Assembly: GCF_008369125.1 (NCBI RefSeq)
Contig: NZ_VOAY01000004.1
Coordinates: 62,001 to 126,000 of the forward strand
Direction of reading: 5' to 3'
DNA from: Allopusillimonas sp008369125
GTDB lineage: Bacteria > Pseudomonadota > Gammaproteobacteria > Burkholderiales > Burkholderiaceae_B
Length of the DNA stretch: 64,000 nucleotides
The translations under genes were made by a program, and so were the position numbers. Of this stretch, positions 17,609 through 25,383 are shown piece by piece. The notes under the pieces are model-generated. The model was not told the origin of the DNA, did not search any database, and saw only the letters and a program-made list of their open reading frames with translations. Every line of letters starts with the position of its first letter. Position 1 is the stretch's first letter.

Positions 17609-18008
17609 GGCTATCGCTCTTATAAAGAGTATTGACGTTGCTATAAAGCTATTTTTGCGGTGGCGTAGGGCGCCCCACTTTTCGCAGAGCTACGTCGGAG
17701 CTTGAGTCTTGCCTCTAACGCAATCTATTGATATTGAATGTTATTTTACGCTTATAGTGCGTGAATATTAACGATACACGACGAAAGATACCGATCGTTA
17801 TATTCAGCAAGGCTTCCCAGAAGCGGATCTAAAACTTTAGAGCTAAGGGATGTTAGGCAAAGCAATCATCAGCCTCACTCGCTCCGAAGACGCCACTGGT
17901 ATGACCCATCTTGCCGCTGGATGGCGCATCCAGATGCAGTCCAGGCTGTCACTCTGAAGCAGCACTGGCCAATCAGCTACGCGCCGGAATCATCCCGCTT
18001 TGCCCGAT
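17609..18008. other. Gene-free stretch between queG and the patatin gene
   Basis: No convincing coding region was seen. It contains an imperfect inverted repeat: TGAATATTAACGAT (17762-17775) against ATCGTTATATTCA (17794-17806), one bulged base, 18-nt loop. It lies ~155 bp upstream of the patatin start and could be an operator or a leader hairpin. Confidence 0.4.
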
Positions 18009-19118
18009 CTATGGCAAGCGCTGCGCCAGAGCCCAGGCAACATGCTCGCGCACCAAGGGGCTTTCATGGTTGGCACGGCCAAGCAGCGCCGTACGCAGCT
18101 CGTGAGCCTGCGCCTCATCAGCCTGAAGCAGCGCATTGCCCAGCGCCACTGCAATGTTACGCAACCAACGTTCGTGGTTGATGCGGCGGATCGGCCCACC
18201 CTCGGCACGTTTAAGAAAAGTCTCTTCGTCCCAGGCGAATAGATCGACAAGCTGACGGCCGACTAAAGGCGAACGCTCGTCAAAATCAGGCAGTTCTGTG
18301 GTCTGTGCGTACTTGTTCCAAGGACAAAACGTCTGGCAGTCATCACAGCCAAAGATATGGTTGCCCATCAGTGGCCGCAATTCCTCGGGGATAGGGCCAT
18401 GATTTTCTATGGTCAGATACGAAATACAGCGGCGCGCATCGACCACCCCAGGTGCAACGATGGCACCCGTGGGGCAAACGTCGATGCAAGCGGTACATGT
18501 ACCGCAATGTGCACTAACCGGATCGGTCGGCTCAAGCGCAAAGTCAACAAAGATTTCGCCCAGGAAAAACATGGAGCCGGCTTCGCGCGAAAGCACCATA
18601 GAATGCTTGCCGCGCCAGCCTTGCCCGCTGCGACTGGCCAGTTCCTTTTCCAACACCGGGGCCGAGTCAGAAAAGACGCGGTGGCCAAATGGGCCTACCA
18701 GGGTCTCGATACGATCGCACAATTTCCGCAAGCGCGAACGCACCACCTTATGATAGTCACGCCCCCGAGCATAAAGCGACACCACGCCCTCGGCGGGTTG
18801 GTCAAGTCGTGCTCGCTCGCGGTCTTGCCAGTCAGGGGCAGTACTGCGCGGCAAATAGGGCATACGCGCAGTGATTACACTGATCGTGCCAGGAACTAGC
18901 TCGGCCGGCCGCGCACGCTTCAGACCATGCAGCTCCATATAGTGCATGTCACCGTGGTAGCCCAAGGAAAGCCAATGCAGTAAGTTTGGCTCGGCCGAGG
19001 ATAAATCTACCCCAGCAACACCAATTTTAGAAAACCCCAACTCACTCGCCCAGGCTTGTATCTGCTGAATCCACTGACCACTGTCGGGAGTGATCAATGA
19101 AGATGTAGTGTGAGTCAT
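18009..19118 (-). CDS. queG: Epoxyqueuosine reductase QueG
   Basis: The protein has 369 residues, normal for the family. QueG carries out the last step of queuosine synthesis, the cobalamin-dependent reduction of epoxyqueuosine in tRNA. The two 4Fe-4S cluster motifs are present: CGTCTACIDVCPTGAI and, ~45 residues on, CDDCQTFCPWN. The N-terminal half has the typical AWASELGFSKIGVAGVDLS start and the YHGDMHYM segment. HEAT-like repeats at the C terminus (NHERWLRNIAVALGN) are also typical. It is cytoplasmic. Confidence 0.95.
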   Translation of the reverse strand: MTHTTSSLITPDSGQWIQQIQAWASELGFSKIGVAGVDLSSAEPNLLHWLSLGYHGDMHYMELHGLKRARPAELVPGTISVITARMPYLPRSTAPDWQDRERARLDQPAEGVVSLYARGRDYHKVVRSRLRKLCDRIETLVGPFGHRVFSDSAPVLEKELASRSGQGWRGKHSMVLSREAGSMFFLGEIFVDFALEPTDPVSAHCGTCTACIDVCPTGAIVAPGVVDARRCISYLTIENHGPIPEELRPLMGNHIFGCDDCQTFCPWNKYAQTTELPDFDERSPLVGRQLVDLFAWDEETFLKRAEGGPIRRINHERWLRNIAVALGNALLQADEAQAHELRTALLGRANHESPLVREHVAWALAQRLP

Positions 19119-19495
19119 GCTATGAACCTAACCTCGTTCAGTGGATATTAACGCATCCCTTCTGGACGAAACCGTATTGGCCTGTTGGCCGCCGGTGTTC
19201 TTACGGTGGACAGACGTATCATGCCCCGCTGCAGGCCTTGGGCCACACAAACTGGGCTCCAGTTGGAGCAGTGGCGGACCCTTGCTGGCGCTGCACCTGA
19301 ACGACAGCCTGGTAATCGGAGAGTTGGCGGTAGCACGCTGCCGAATGCACCGGCCTGCATCGCAAGGCCTTGAAAGAAACACTGCATCACAGGGCCGTGA
19401 ATGGCAAGGTCTGCTCAATCAGCCACGATATCATCGGGCATGTGCTGCTGAATGCCACACTGGCGAGATCTCCAGACATACCCTACCGGACATAA
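19119..19495. other. Gene-free stretch between queG and icd
   Basis: Open frames exist on both strands (for example 19141-19539 plus and 19148-19390 minus), but their translations have no recognisable domain and no good ribosome-binding site. It may be a decayed gene. Nothing more can be supported. Confidence 0.4.
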
Positions 19496-19529
19496 AAAAG
19501 CCCCGTTCTCCTAGGAAATCGGGGCTTTT
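19496..19529. terminator. Rho-independent terminator after icd
   Basis: AAAAGCCCCG (19496-19505) pairs exactly with CGGGGCTTTT (19520-19529), with a 14-nt loop and A/T tracts on both sides, so it can work in both directions. It lies 31 bp past the icd stop. Confidence 0.85.
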
Positions 19530-19559
19530 CCAGACCTGATCAGATCAAGCCGAAAACAC

Positions 19560-20816
19560 TTACATGTTTTCGATCATGACCGTGCCAAAGCCCGAGCACG
19601 ATACCTGCGTTGCGCCTTCGAGCAGACGGGCGAAGTCGTAGGTAACTTTCTTGGACAGAATGGATTTTTCCATGCTGGAGATGATAAGGTCAGCGGCTTC
19701 AGTCCAGCCCATGTGGCGCAGCATCATTTCTGCCGACAAAATCAAGGAACCGGGGTTCACGTAGTCTTTGCCTGCGTACTTGGGTGCAGTGCCGTGGGTG
19801 GCTTCAAACATGGCAACGGAGTCTGACAGGTTGGCACCTGGAGCAATACCAATACCGCCAACTTGCGCAGCCAGCGCGTCAGACACATAGTCGCCGTTCA
19901 GGTTAAGCGTGGCGATTACGTCATACTCTGCCGGACGCAACAGAATTTGCTGCAGGAAGGCGTCAGCGATCGAATCTTTGACGATAATGTCACGACCCGT
20001 TTTGGGGTTTTTGAATTTGCACCATGGGCCGCCGTCGATCAGCTGAGCACCGAATTCTTTTTGTGCCAGTTCATAGCCCCAATCACGGAAGCCACCTTCG
20101 GTGAACTTCATGATGTTGCCCTTGTGCACCAGCGTAACCGACGCACGGTCATTATCGATGGCGTACTGAATGGCTTTGCGCACAAGACGTTGTGTGCCTT
20201 CACGCGAAACAGGCTTAACACCGATACCAGAGGTTTCGGGGAAGCGGATCTTGTCTACGCCAAGTTCTTTCTGCAAGAACTCGATCAATTTTTTGGCGTT
20301 GGCGCTTTCGGCCTCGAACTCGATGCCTGCATAGATGTCTTCCGAGTTTTCACGGAAGATAACCATGTTGGTTTTTTCGGGCTCACGCACAGGCGATGGC
20401 ACGCCCTTGAAATACTGGATAGGACGCAGGCAGACATACAGGTCAAGCTGCTGGCGCAGCGCCACGTTAAGCGAGCGGATGCCACCACCAACCGGGGTCG
20501 TTAGCGGGCCCTTGATGGAGACAACGTAGTCTTTGACCGCGTCGAGCGTTTCTTGTGGCAGCCATACATCTGGACCATAAATTTTGGTCGACTTTTCACC
20601 GGCGTAGATTTCCATCCAGTGAATTTTGCGCTTGCCGCCATATGCTTTGGCAACGGCGGCGTCAACGACCTTGATCATAACTGGGGAGATATCCACGCCA
20701 GTGCCATCGCCTTCGATGTAAGGAATGATGGGCTGATCAGGTACAGTAAGCGCAAAATCGGCATTAACTGTGATTTTCTGGCCCTCGGCAGGGACCTTGA
20801 TATGTTGAAAGGACAT
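19560..20816 (-). CDS. icd: Isocitrate dehydrogenase, NADP-dependent
   Basis: The protein has 418 residues from the ATG at 20816 (GGAG just upstream); a longer frame upstream has no typical sequence. The enzyme oxidises isocitrate to 2-oxoglutarate and CO2 in the TCA cycle. Visible family features: IPYIEGDGTGVDISPVM at the N terminus, the substrate-binding GGGIRSLNVALRQ containing the regulatory Ser, NSEDIYAGIE, the HKGNIMKFTEG motif and the cofactor region ATHGTAPKYAGKD. The length fits E. coli-type homodimeric Icd. It is divergent from the DUF1841 gene. Confidence 0.96.
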   Translation of the reverse strand: MSFQHIKVPAEGQKITVNADFALTVPDQPIIPYIEGDGTGVDISPVMIKVVDAAVAKAYGGKRKIHWMEIYAGEKSTKIYGPDVWLPQETLDAVKDYVVSIKGPLTTPVGGGIRSLNVALRQQLDLYVCLRPIQYFKGVPSPVREPEKTNMVIFRENSEDIYAGIEFEAESANAKKLIEFLQKELGVDKIRFPETSGIGVKPVSREGTQRLVRKAIQYAIDNDRASVTLVHKGNIMKFTEGGFRDWGYELAQKEFGAQLIDGGPWCKFKNPKTGRDIIVKDSIADAFLQQILLRPAEYDVIATLNLNGDYVSDALAAQVGGIGIAPGANLSDSVAMFEATHGTAPKYAGKDYVNPGSLILSAEMMLRHMGWTEAADLIISSMEKSILSKKVTYDFARLLEGATQVSCSGFGTVMIENM

Positions 20817-21051
20817 GGACGCTCCAGTTGTGCTTCGCGGGAAGCAAAAGTCGACAGAACAAAAGACCAAAGCGCACGGAATGGCGTTCAGTCTTATATA
20901 AGAGTAGTTTAGCTTATTTTGGCTTTGTAATTTTAGCGGCAGACTCCGCCTGCTGTCGCGCGCCAAATTACGCGATTGCCATGCCTGAGGCGCGAGGCCG
21001 TTAAAATAACAAAATACCGTATTTAAATACCCGCTTTAAACAGGATGATGT

Positions 21052-21480
21052 ATGTTCAACCCCTCGCGCGAACAGGTGCGGCAATTTTTTACCGAAGCCT
21101 GGACCAAGCGCAGATCCGGCGGTGTGCTGACCCCGCTCGAAACCATGGCAGCTGACCTTATCGAACTACACCCTGAATACCAGGCCGCTCTCGAAAACCC
21201 AGAACAATCCAGTGCCGACTTTGCCGTCGAACAGGGGCAGACCAACCCGTTTTTGCATCTGTCCATGCACCTGGCCATTAACGAGCAATTGTCGATAGAC
21301 CAGCCACCCGGCATCAAGGCCGCTTTCAGCGAACTTCTGGCCACACACAATGCGCACGACGCCGCGCACATCATTATGGAAGCACTGGGTGAAGTGGTGT
21401 GGGAGGCGCAACGGCTAGGACAGCCGCTTGACTCAGAAAAATATATCGACCTTATTCGTCGCTACGCCAGCCGCCATTAG
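21052..21480 (+). CDS. DUF1841 family protein
   Basis: The protein has 142 residues and is cytoplasmic. It is recognised by MFNPSREQVRQFFTEAW at the N terminus, the HPEYQAALE segment, the conserved NPFLHLSMHLAINEQLSID and HDAAHIIMEALGEVVWEAQR near the C terminus. The family is widespread in beta- and gammaproteobacteria; its function is unknown, though conserved His/Glu residues suggest metal binding. It is convergent with the cytochrome pair. Confidence 0.9.
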   Translation: MFNPSREQVRQFFTEAWTKRRSGGVLTPLETMAADLIELHPEYQAALENPEQSSADFAVEQGQTNPFLHLSMHLAINEQLSIDQPPGIKAAFSELLATHNAHDAAHIIMEALGEVVWEAQRLGQPLDSEKYIDLIRRYASRH

Positions 21481-21502
21481 GCAGCAGGCTTATGCCTGAA
21501 TA

Positions 21503-21528
21503 CGGGGGCTGGCATAACACCACCCCCG
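21503..21528. terminator. Hairpin between convergent DUF1841 and cytochrome genes
   Basis: CGGGGG (21503-21508) pairs with CCCCCG (21523-21528) in the 100-bp convergent gap. The stem is short but G/C-only and there is no clear T tract, so termination is tentative. Confidence 0.4.
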
Positions 21529-21580
21529 GTGTCGTATTAACCGCTACCTGCCAACTCAAGGTCGACAGTATGCCGAGCAA

Positions 21581-21943
21581 TTACTTGCGCACGGCCAATG
21601 GGCCATCAAGGCTGGCCAGCCATGCCGCGATATTTTCCATATCGGCATTAGTAAGCTGGGCCACCATTGCGCCCATAACCGCGTTCTTGCGAAGATTGGC
21701 TGTGGAAGGCGCACCATCGGTGCCGCGCTTATAGGCTCTGAGCGCATGCATTAAATAGTCTTGATGCTGCCCTGCAAGTATGGGGTAGGCTGGCATGATC
21801 GGTGACTTGGCATCCGCGCCATGGCACGTTGCACAGGTAAACTTATCAAATGCGGCCTTGCCTGCGTCGAGATCGGCTGCCTGCGCTCCCCCTGCCACTG
21901 CAATCAGTGCGGCGCCCGCCAGGGCTATTATCGTTTTATTCAT
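21581..21943 (-). CDS. Small class I cytochrome c (second of a pair)
   Basis: The protein has 120 residues. A signal peptide (ALAGAALIAVAGGAQA-AD) is followed by one heme site CATCH and an axial Met candidate in KNAVMGAMV. The mature domain of ~95 residues is typical of soluble periplasmic cytochromes of the c4/c5 type. GGGGAG precedes the start. It begins 12 nt after the stop of the other cytochrome gene, so both form an operon. The partner oxidase or dehydrogenase is not in the neighbourhood. Confidence 0.88.
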   Translation of the reverse strand: MNKTIIALAGAALIAVAGGAQAADLDAGKAAFDKFTCATCHGADAKSPIMPAYPILAGQHQDYLMHALRAYKRGTDGAPSTANLRKNAVMGAMVAQLTNADMENIAAWLASLDGPLAVRK

Positions 21944-21955
21944 GTGTCTCCCCGG

Positions 21956-22309
21956 TTATTTTAAGCTGGAGTAATACGCGGCGAGGTCGGCCATGTCTTG
22001 CTCAGAAAGGCTTTGTGCTATAGCTTCCATGGTAGGAAACGTACGTGCACCGCTGGCATATTCTTTAAGTGCCTCTACGATGTACGCAGCATTCTGGCCA
22101 GCAATCATGGGCACGTGGTATACCTCTGGAAAGCTGGCTTTATACCCTTTGATACCATGGCAACCAATGCACATAGACGTTTTGGAAAGCGCAGCCTGGG
22201 CGTTGCCTACAGGCGCAGCGTCAGCAGCGAGGGCTGACCCCGCCATTGCACAGGTGGCCAACATGGCCAGCGCAGACAGAGTGCGCTTCAAAGAGGTTCG
22301 CGACTTCAT
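21956..22309 (-). CDS. Small class I cytochrome c (first of a pair)
   Basis: The protein has 117 residues. A signal peptide (LSALAMLATCAMAGSALA-AD) is followed by one heme site CIGCH. The KASFPEVYHVPMIAGQNAAY segment and the axial Met candidate in FPTMEAIA are typical of cytochrome c553/c4 halves. Together with the gene at 21581 it looks like a split di-heme c4, each half on its own polypeptide. It is periplasmic, with a role in electron transfer. Confidence 0.88.
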   Translation of the reverse strand: MKSRTSLKRTLSALAMLATCAMAGSALAADAAPVGNAQAALSKTSMCIGCHGIKGYKASFPEVYHVPMIAGQNAAYIVEALKEYASGARTFPTMEAIAQSLSEQDMADLAAYYSSLK

Positions 22310-22457
22310 GGTAGCCCTTCTTTGGCGTTAGATTAGAATGGTTTGATAAAAATCAAACTGCCCGTGAAAAATTGGGATTGTACGATAATTGCAGCGTACC
22401 AGATACATTCTGGCCTGTGGCATCGCAATCTGTTTTAAAACACCAAGAGACGACATC

Positions 22458-23321
22458 ATGAATTCTGCTGTACCCACGCCTTCCTCAGAGCGCTTTACCG
22501 GCACCGAGCGCTATGTGGCCACCGACGACCTGAAAATGGCTGTAAATGCCGCACTTGCACTACAACGCCCTCTGCTGATCAAAGGCGAGCCCGGTACAGG
22601 AAAAACCATGCTGGCTGAAGAAGTTGCCGCCGCACTGGGCCGACCCTTGCTGCAATGGCATATCAAGTCTACAACCAAGGCCAATCAGGGGTTGTATGAA
22701 TATGACGCGGTTTCGCGCCTACGCGATTCGCAGTTAGGTGACGAAAAAGTACGCGACATTGGCAACTACATCGTCAAAGGGGTGTTGTGGCAGGCGTTCG
22801 AAGCTGACGAACCTACTGTTGTGCTGATCGACGAAATCGACAAGGCCGACATTGAGTTCCCCAACGACTTGCTGCGCGAACTCGACCGTATGGAATTCCA
22901 TGTGTACGAAACTCGCCAGACCATCCAGGCCAGGCATCGTCCACTCATCATTATTACGTCTAACAATGAAAAAGACCTGCCCGATGCATTTTTGCGCCGG
23001 TGCTTTTTTCATTACATCAACTTTCCTGACCGCGATACCCTCAAGGACATCGTCGCGGTGCACTACCCCAACATCAAAGAAGAGTTGCTGCGCGCGGCTC
23101 TGGATACTTTCTTTGGTTTGCGTGATGCACCCGGGCTCAAGAAAAAGCCCTCGACCTCCGAGTTTCTTGACTGGCTGCGCCTCATGGCCAGCGAGGGTAT
23201 CTCGGCCGATAAGGTGCGCGACAGCCGTGACCTGCCTATCTTGGCCGGCGCACTGCTTAAAAACGAGCAAGACCTTACCCTGCTGCAGCGCCTTGCGGCG
23301 ATGACCCGGGCCCATCGCTGA
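22458..23321 (+). CDS. MoxR-family AAA+ ATPase
   Basis: The protein has 287 residues from the ATG at 22458; the frame upstream is not conserved-looking. Walker A is GEPGTGKTM, Walker B LIDEIDKAD, and an Asn sensor lies in IITSNNEKDLPDAFLRRCFF. MoxR ATPases work as chaperones with VWA-domain partners in maturation of metal enzymes or complexes. The VWA gene at 23999 is the obvious partner. The C-terminal region ends with LPILAGALLKNEQDL. Confidence 0.93.
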   Translation: MNSAVPTPSSERFTGTERYVATDDLKMAVNAALALQRPLLIKGEPGTGKTMLAEEVAAALGRPLLQWHIKSTTKANQGLYEYDAVSRLRDSQLGDEKVRDIGNYIVKGVLWQAFEADEPTVVLIDEIDKADIEFPNDLLRELDRMEFHVYETRQTIQARHRPLIIITSNNEKDLPDAFLRRCFFHYINFPDRDTLKDIVAVHYPNIKEELLRAALDTFFGLRDAPGLKKKPSTSEFLDWLRLMASEGISADKVRDSRDLPILAGALLKNEQDLTLLQRLAAMTRAHR

Positions 23322-23391
23322 TTTATAGCGCTATTAACGCCCCCCCCGGGTAACCGACCCAGCCTTCGTAGCCACCGATCAGGAAGCGCCC

Positions 23392-24009
23392 ATGTCCTCC
23401 ACCTCGTTTCGCCAACTGCCCTCCCCCGTCACCTTGAGCGGCAACGGCGTGTCGCTTGTGCCCTTATTGCCTGAGCACGGCCAGGCACTCGACAACGCAG
23501 CCGCCGACGGTAAGCTGTGGCAACTGCGGGTCACCTCTGTACCCGCTCCCGGAGAGATGGCCGCCTACATCGACACGGCCCTTGCCGGCCAGGAAGCTGG
23601 CCACATGTTGCCATTTGCCGTCATTGACGAAAATAGCGGCGATGTCGTAGGTTCAACGCGTTATCACGACATCGTGCCCGCCGTGGCCCGCCTCGAGATC
23701 GGATACACCTGGTACGCAAAACGCTGCCAGCGCAGCCATATCAACACCACCTGCAAACTGCTTTTGCTGCGCCATGCATTTGACACGCTGGGCGCGGTGG
23801 TAGTTGGCTGGCGTACTGACAATTTCAATTTTGCATCGCAAAAGGCCATTGAAAGACTGGGTGCGCATAAAGACGGGGTTTTACGACACCATGCCCTGCG
23901 CCGGGACGGCTCCGTGCGCGACACCGTTGCATACAGCCTGCTTGCGGGGGAGTGGCCCGAGGTGCAAAAGCATCTCGAGTACCAACTAACACGACACCAT
24001 GCTGATTAA
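23392..24009 (+). CDS. GNAT-family N-acetyltransferase (RimJ/RimL-like)
   Basis: The protein has 205 residues. It has the GNAT layout: substrate half (VSLVPLLPEHGQALDNAA), strand EIGYTWYAKRCQRSHINT where the acetyl-CoA loop lies, and FASQKAIERLGAHKDGVLRH as in RimJ/L and ribosomal-protein acetyltransferases. The usual R/Q-x-x-G-x-G/A loop is degenerate (RCQRSHINT), a common feature of this subgroup. Its stop overlaps the VWA gene start by 11 bp, which puts it inside the MoxR-VWA operon. Substrate unknown. Confidence 0.85.
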   Translation: MSSTSFRQLPSPVTLSGNGVSLVPLLPEHGQALDNAAADGKLWQLRVTSVPAPGEMAAYIDTALAGQEAGHMLPFAVIDENSGDVVGSTRYHDIVPAVARLEIGYTWYAKRCQRSHINTTCKLLLLRHAFDTLGAVVVGWRTDNFNFASQKAIERLGAHKDGVLRHHALRRDGSVRDTVAYSLLAGEWPEVQKHLEYQLTRHHAD

Positions 24010-25171
24010 TTTTTTCTACCATATGCGGGCACGCAAACTGCCTGTTTCCGTCCAGGAATACCTGACATTGCTTGAAGCACTGCAGGCCAATGTCATGCCG
24101 CCCACTATTGATGACTTCTACCATCTTGCGCGCATGACACTGGTCAAGGACGAAACCTTATTCGACCGCTTTGATCAGGCCTTTGGCGAGTTTTACCAGA
24201 CACTCGAAGCGGCGTTGCCGGCTGGCAAAGAAATACCCCTCGACTGGTTAATGAAGGAGTTCCAGAAAAACCTCACAGCCGAAGAAAAGGCTGCCATCGA
24301 GAAGCACGGCTGGGACAAGCTCATGGAGCTTTTCAAAGAGCGCCTCGAAGAGCAGAAAGAACGCCATGCGGGCGGCAATAAGTGGATAGGAACAGGCGGT
24401 TCTTCGGCGTTTGGCCACGGGGGCTTTCATCCAGAAGGCATCCGCGTCGGCGGCCCCTCGGCCGGCAACCGCACTGCAGTCAAGGTGTGGGAAAAGCGCG
24501 AATTCCGTGACTACGACGACCAGCAAGAACTGGGCACGCGCAACTTCAAGATGGCCTTGCGCCGGCTGCGCCGTTTTGCTCGCCAGGGCGCCGAGCTTGA
24601 GCTCGATCTGGATGACACAATTCGCAGCACGGCACGCAATGCGGGGTTTCTTGACCTGCAAATGGTGCCCGAACGCCATAACACCGTCAAAGTGCTAATG
24701 CTGCTCGATGTCGGCGGCAGCATGGACGACCATATCGCGCGGGTCGAAGAACTGTTTGCCGCGGCTCGAAGCGAGTTTCGCCATCTCGAGGTGTATTACT
24801 TTCACAACTGCCCGTATGAGTCGCTTTGGCAGAACAACCAGCGCCGCTACTCTGAACGCTTTGACACGTGGGACATTCTTCGCAAGTACAACGAAGACTG
24901 GCGCCTTATCATTGTGGGTGACGCCACAATGAGCCCGTACGAAATCCTGCAACCGGGCGGTTCCGTCGAACACTACAATAAAGAAACCGGTGCCGCCTGG
25001 CTGCAGCGCTTGCTCGAAAACTGGCCTCGTTCGGTATGGCTTAACCCTGAGCCCGCCGCCTATTGGCAGTACCGGCAATCCATTGCCATCATCCAGGACA
25101 TCATGGGGCAGCGTATGCACAGCGTGACGGTAAACGGGCTCGAGGAAGCCATGCGCTATCTTTCCAAATAA
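23999..25171 (+). CDS. VWA-domain protein, CoxE-like
   Basis: The protein has 390 residues and no signal peptide. The N-terminal half is helical and charged, with a Gly-rich linker (GTGGSSAFGHGGFHPEG). The VWA domain begins with LMLLDVGGSMDDH near residue 236, giving a DxGxS metal-ion-dependent adhesion site, and includes the YYFHNCPYE and VGDATMSPYE stretches. CoxE-type proteins pair with MoxR ATPases, as CoxE and CoxD do in CO dehydrogenase maturation. The target complex here is unknown. Confidence 0.88.
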   Translation: MLINFFYHMRARKLPVSVQEYLTLLEALQANVMPPTIDDFYHLARMTLVKDETLFDRFDQAFGEFYQTLEAALPAGKEIPLDWLMKEFQKNLTAEEKAAIEKHGWDKLMELFKERLEEQKERHAGGNKWIGTGGSSAFGHGGFHPEGIRVGGPSAGNRTAVKVWEKREFRDYDDQQELGTRNFKMALRRLRRFARQGAELELDLDDTIRSTARNAGFLDLQMVPERHNTVKVLMLLDVGGSMDDHIARVEELFAAARSEFRHLEVYYFHNCPYESLWQNNQRRYSERFDTWDILRKYNEDWRLIIVGDATMSPYEILQPGGSVEHYNKETGAAWLQRLLENWPRSVWLNPEPAAYWQYRQSIAIIQDIMGQRMHSVTVNGLEEAMRYLSK

Positions 25172-25180
25172 CCCCCCTCA

Positions 25181-25207
25181 ACCAAGACCAAGACCAAGAC
25201 CAAGACC
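25181..25207 (+). repeat. Hexanucleotide repeat (ACCAAG)4
   Basis: Four perfect ACCAAG units plus ACC lie between the VWA gene and the M16 protease gene, 10 bp after the VWA stop. Such a run can change length by slippage; it is outside any frame. Confidence 0.8.
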
Positions 25208-25383
25208 AACAACCACATAAATGATCAGGCGCGGGCTTTTTTTCCGGCCGTGTCAGCAAATCCGCCAGCAATTTCTACCTATTGGCGGCCATGCCGCTTT
25301 CGATACCGATCGCCCGGGTCGGAACCTTATGGTAAAAGAAAGGTCAATCCGCATCTACTCCCTTTTTATACGGATAGTTCAGC

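Noticed and set aside
19141..19539. 132-codon plus-strand frame between queG and icd
   Set aside because: No domain, no ribosome-binding site, and its end runs through the icd terminator.
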